7,772 nt of DNA from an uncultured Erysipelotrichaceae bacterium (GTDB lineage Bacteria > Bacillota_I > Bacilli_A > RFN20 > CAG-826): assembly GCA_902791085.1 (NCBI GenBank), contig CADAUN010000061.1, forward strand, positions 1 through 7,772, written 5' to 3'. Shown piece after piece: positions 6,715 through 7,772 of this stretch (positions are counted from its first letter, which is position 1; each line of letters begins with the position of its first letter). Position numbers and translations under genes: made by a program. The notes below the pieces were generated by a model. That model ran no database searches and was not told the DNA's origin. It was given only the letters and a program-made list of their open reading frames with translations.

Positions 6715-7772
6715 ATGCCTGAACTCCCCGAAGTTGAAACCATCGCACGTATCTTAAATACTTTTTTGCCGGGCAAAACCATTCAACAAGTACGGATTAT
6801 CCGGGCGAAAAATATCGAAAACGATCCGCATTTCTTTTCTTCTACCTTAAGAGGCAAAACCTTTCTTCGGGTTTCGCGCCGTGGCAAATATTTGCTCTTC
6901 CATCTTTCTGATGATTGGGTGATTTTGTCGCATCTAAGGATGGAAGGAAAATATTTCGAAGGAAAAGCGGGACAGGCGCCTAATCCTTATGACATTGTCT
7001 TTTATGATTTTGTCGATGGAACTTCTTTGCGTTATGAAGATGTTAGAAAATTCGGTCGGCTACGGCTTAGTCGCGAAGAAGACGTTTTGCTTGTTCCCCC
7101 GCTTTCTGATCTAGGTCCGGAGCCAAGCGAAGCGACGCCATCCTCTTTTTTGGCCGCTTTGCATCGTCATCCTTCTTCTCCCATCAAAAGTGTCTTGATG
7201 GATCAAAAAGTGATTGCGGGCATTGGCAATATCTATGCGGACGAAATTCTTTTTGCCGCTCGTCTTTCTCCCAAAGAATTAGCAAAGGACATCACGCTTA
7301 AAAATGCCACAGATATTCTTCAAGCAGCAAATATGATTTTAAAGAAAGCCATTTTGGAAGGCGGCTCCACCATTCGTTCCTACCATCCGAAGCAAGGAAT
7401 GTCAGGGAAAATGCAAAATCATTTAGAAGTCTATGGCAAAGGCAATACGCCTTGTCCGCGTTGCGGTGCTCCTTTGCGTTCGATACGCCTAGGCGAAAGA
7501 AGTTCCGTTTATTGCCCTTATTGCCAGCACGAAGAAGGAAAACCCTTTATTCTTGGCATCACGGGGCCAATCGCTTCGGGAAAATCTGCCGTTTCTTCTT
7601 ATTTGGCGCAAAAAGGTTATCAGATTCTCGATGCTGACCGTTTTAGCCACGAGGCATATCTAGACCCGGCGATTCGAAAAAAGATAGCCCGTTCTTTTGG
7701 ATCCGATCTCTTAACGCCTAACGGAATCAATCGCGCGAAGATGTTGTCGCTCATTTCTTCGAATCCCAAAAA
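6715..7772 (+). CDS. mutM: Fused MutM-CoaE: formamidopyrimidine-DNA glycosylase plus dephospho-CoA kinase (3' incomplete)
   Basis: My own translation from ATG 6715 gives 352 uninterrupted codons to the window edge. Residues 1-271 are a complete MutM (Fpg), which removes oxidised purines such as 8-oxoguanine and nicks the AP site. MPELPEVET supplies the catalytic Pro2 and Glu3; Lys58 sits in the RRGKYLL hairpin; RYEDVRKFGRL is at 115-125; the H2TH region has AGIGNIYADEILF at 168-180 with Asn172; and the zinc finger is Cys247, Cys250, Cys267 and Cys270 (CX2C-X16-CX2C). MutM normally ends just after this finger. Here, after about six residues, ILGITGPIASGKS begins a CoaE domain, with no stop between. 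Gene order explains the pairing, since mutM and coaE are often neighbours in Bacilli. If the kinase is of usual length, the whole protein would be about 470 residues. A missed frameshift is unlikely because both domains read cleanly in one frame. Confidence 0.93.
   Translation, partial: MPELPEVETIARILNTFLPGKTIQQVRIIRAKNIENDPHFFSSTLRGKTFLRVSRRGKYLLFHLSDDWVILSHLRMEGKYFEGKAGQAPNPYDIVFYDFVDGTSLRYEDVRKFGRLRLSREEDVLLVPPLSDLGPEPSEATPSSFLAALHRHPSSPIKSVLMDQKVIAGIGNIYADEILFAARLSPKELAKDITLKNATDILQAANMILKKAILEGGSTIRSYHPKQGMSGKMQNHLEVYGKGNTPCPRCGAPLRSIRLGERSSVYCPYCQHEEGKPFILGITGPIASGKSAVSSYLAQKGYQILDADRFSHEAYLDPAIRKKIARSFGSDLLTPNGINRAKMLSLISSNPK
7546..7772 (+). other. coaE: CoaE (dephospho-CoA kinase) domain of the fusion, N-terminal part only
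   Basis: CoaE phosphorylates dephospho-CoA with ATP, the last step of coenzyme A synthesis. Residues 278-352 of the fusion match its N-terminus: FILGITG as the first strand; a Walker A loop GPIASGKS at 284-291 with Lys290; then a helix and QILDADRFSHEAY with the family's DAD at 306-308. A region matching the usual FG-containing segment follows (SFGSDLL). The usual GGI(G/A)SGKST is GPIASGKSA here, a mild change. The rest of the kinase, including its lid and later nucleotide-binding residues, lies beyond the window. There is no ATG near the domain start. The nearest possible independent start is an ATT at 7549, nine bases after AAGGA at 7535-7539. Confidence 0.9.

Noticed and set aside
7452..7637. 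Rightward 61-codon ORF spanning the MutM zinc finger and CoaE P-loop
   Set aside because: The overlapping frame encodes clear MutM and CoaE motifs; this one has Arg/Phe-rich non-specific sequence.
1..7772. CRISPR array, transposon, tRNA or rRNA, phage or toxin-antitoxin genes
   Set aside because: No spaced direct repeats, transposase motifs or structural RNA signatures were seen; nearly the whole window is covered by housekeeping replication, repair and CoA genes.

Overview
The window is a compact DNA replication and repair locus from a bacterium. It holds one leftward gene (an exonuclease III family AP endonuclease) and, divergent from it, a tightly packed rightward operon: dnaE (DNA polymerase III alpha), polA (full-length DNA polymerase I), and an open reading frame that runs off the right end and encodes MutM (formamidopyrimidine-DNA glycosylase) joined without a stop to CoaE (dephospho-CoA kinase).

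The likely source is a Bacillota lineage in or near Bacilli/Mollicutes. This is inferred from the dnaE-polA-mutM-coaE order, which as I recall resembles the Mycoplasma dnaE/polA/fpg cluster and the Bacillus polA-mutM-coaE cluster. It also fits the strong AGGAGG-type ribosome binding sites, the Bacillus-like PolA with a degenerate proofreading domain, and the DnaE, which is shorter than the usual Bacillus form. GC content looks moderate by eye. TGA is a stop here: every tryptophan I checked is TGG, and both dnaE and polA end in TGA at their natural C-termini. This is therefore not a genetic code 4 mycoplasma. The species is not identifiable.

Layout: 1-239 is a gene-poor left flank with a very AT-rich first ~76 bases and one doubtful 28-codon ORF. 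240-1001 (-) is exoA. 1002-1063 is a 62-base divergent intergenic region with a 16-base perfect palindrome and a perfect TATAAT placed so that dnaE mRNA would be leaderless or nearly so. 1064-4117 is dnaE. 4114-6711 is polA, overlapping dnaE by 4 bases (ATGA). 6715-7772 is mutM-coaE, starting 3 bases after the polA stop and incomplete at the right edge.

The DNA enzymes make a coherent base-excision-repair set: MutM removes oxidised purines, ExoA cleaves AP sites and trims 3' ends, PolA fills gaps and removes flaps, and DnaE extends primers. CoaE belongs to coenzyme A synthesis and is the functional outlier. Its fusion to MutM is the most unusual feature. I found no CRISPR array, mobile element, RNA gene or recognisable new defence system.
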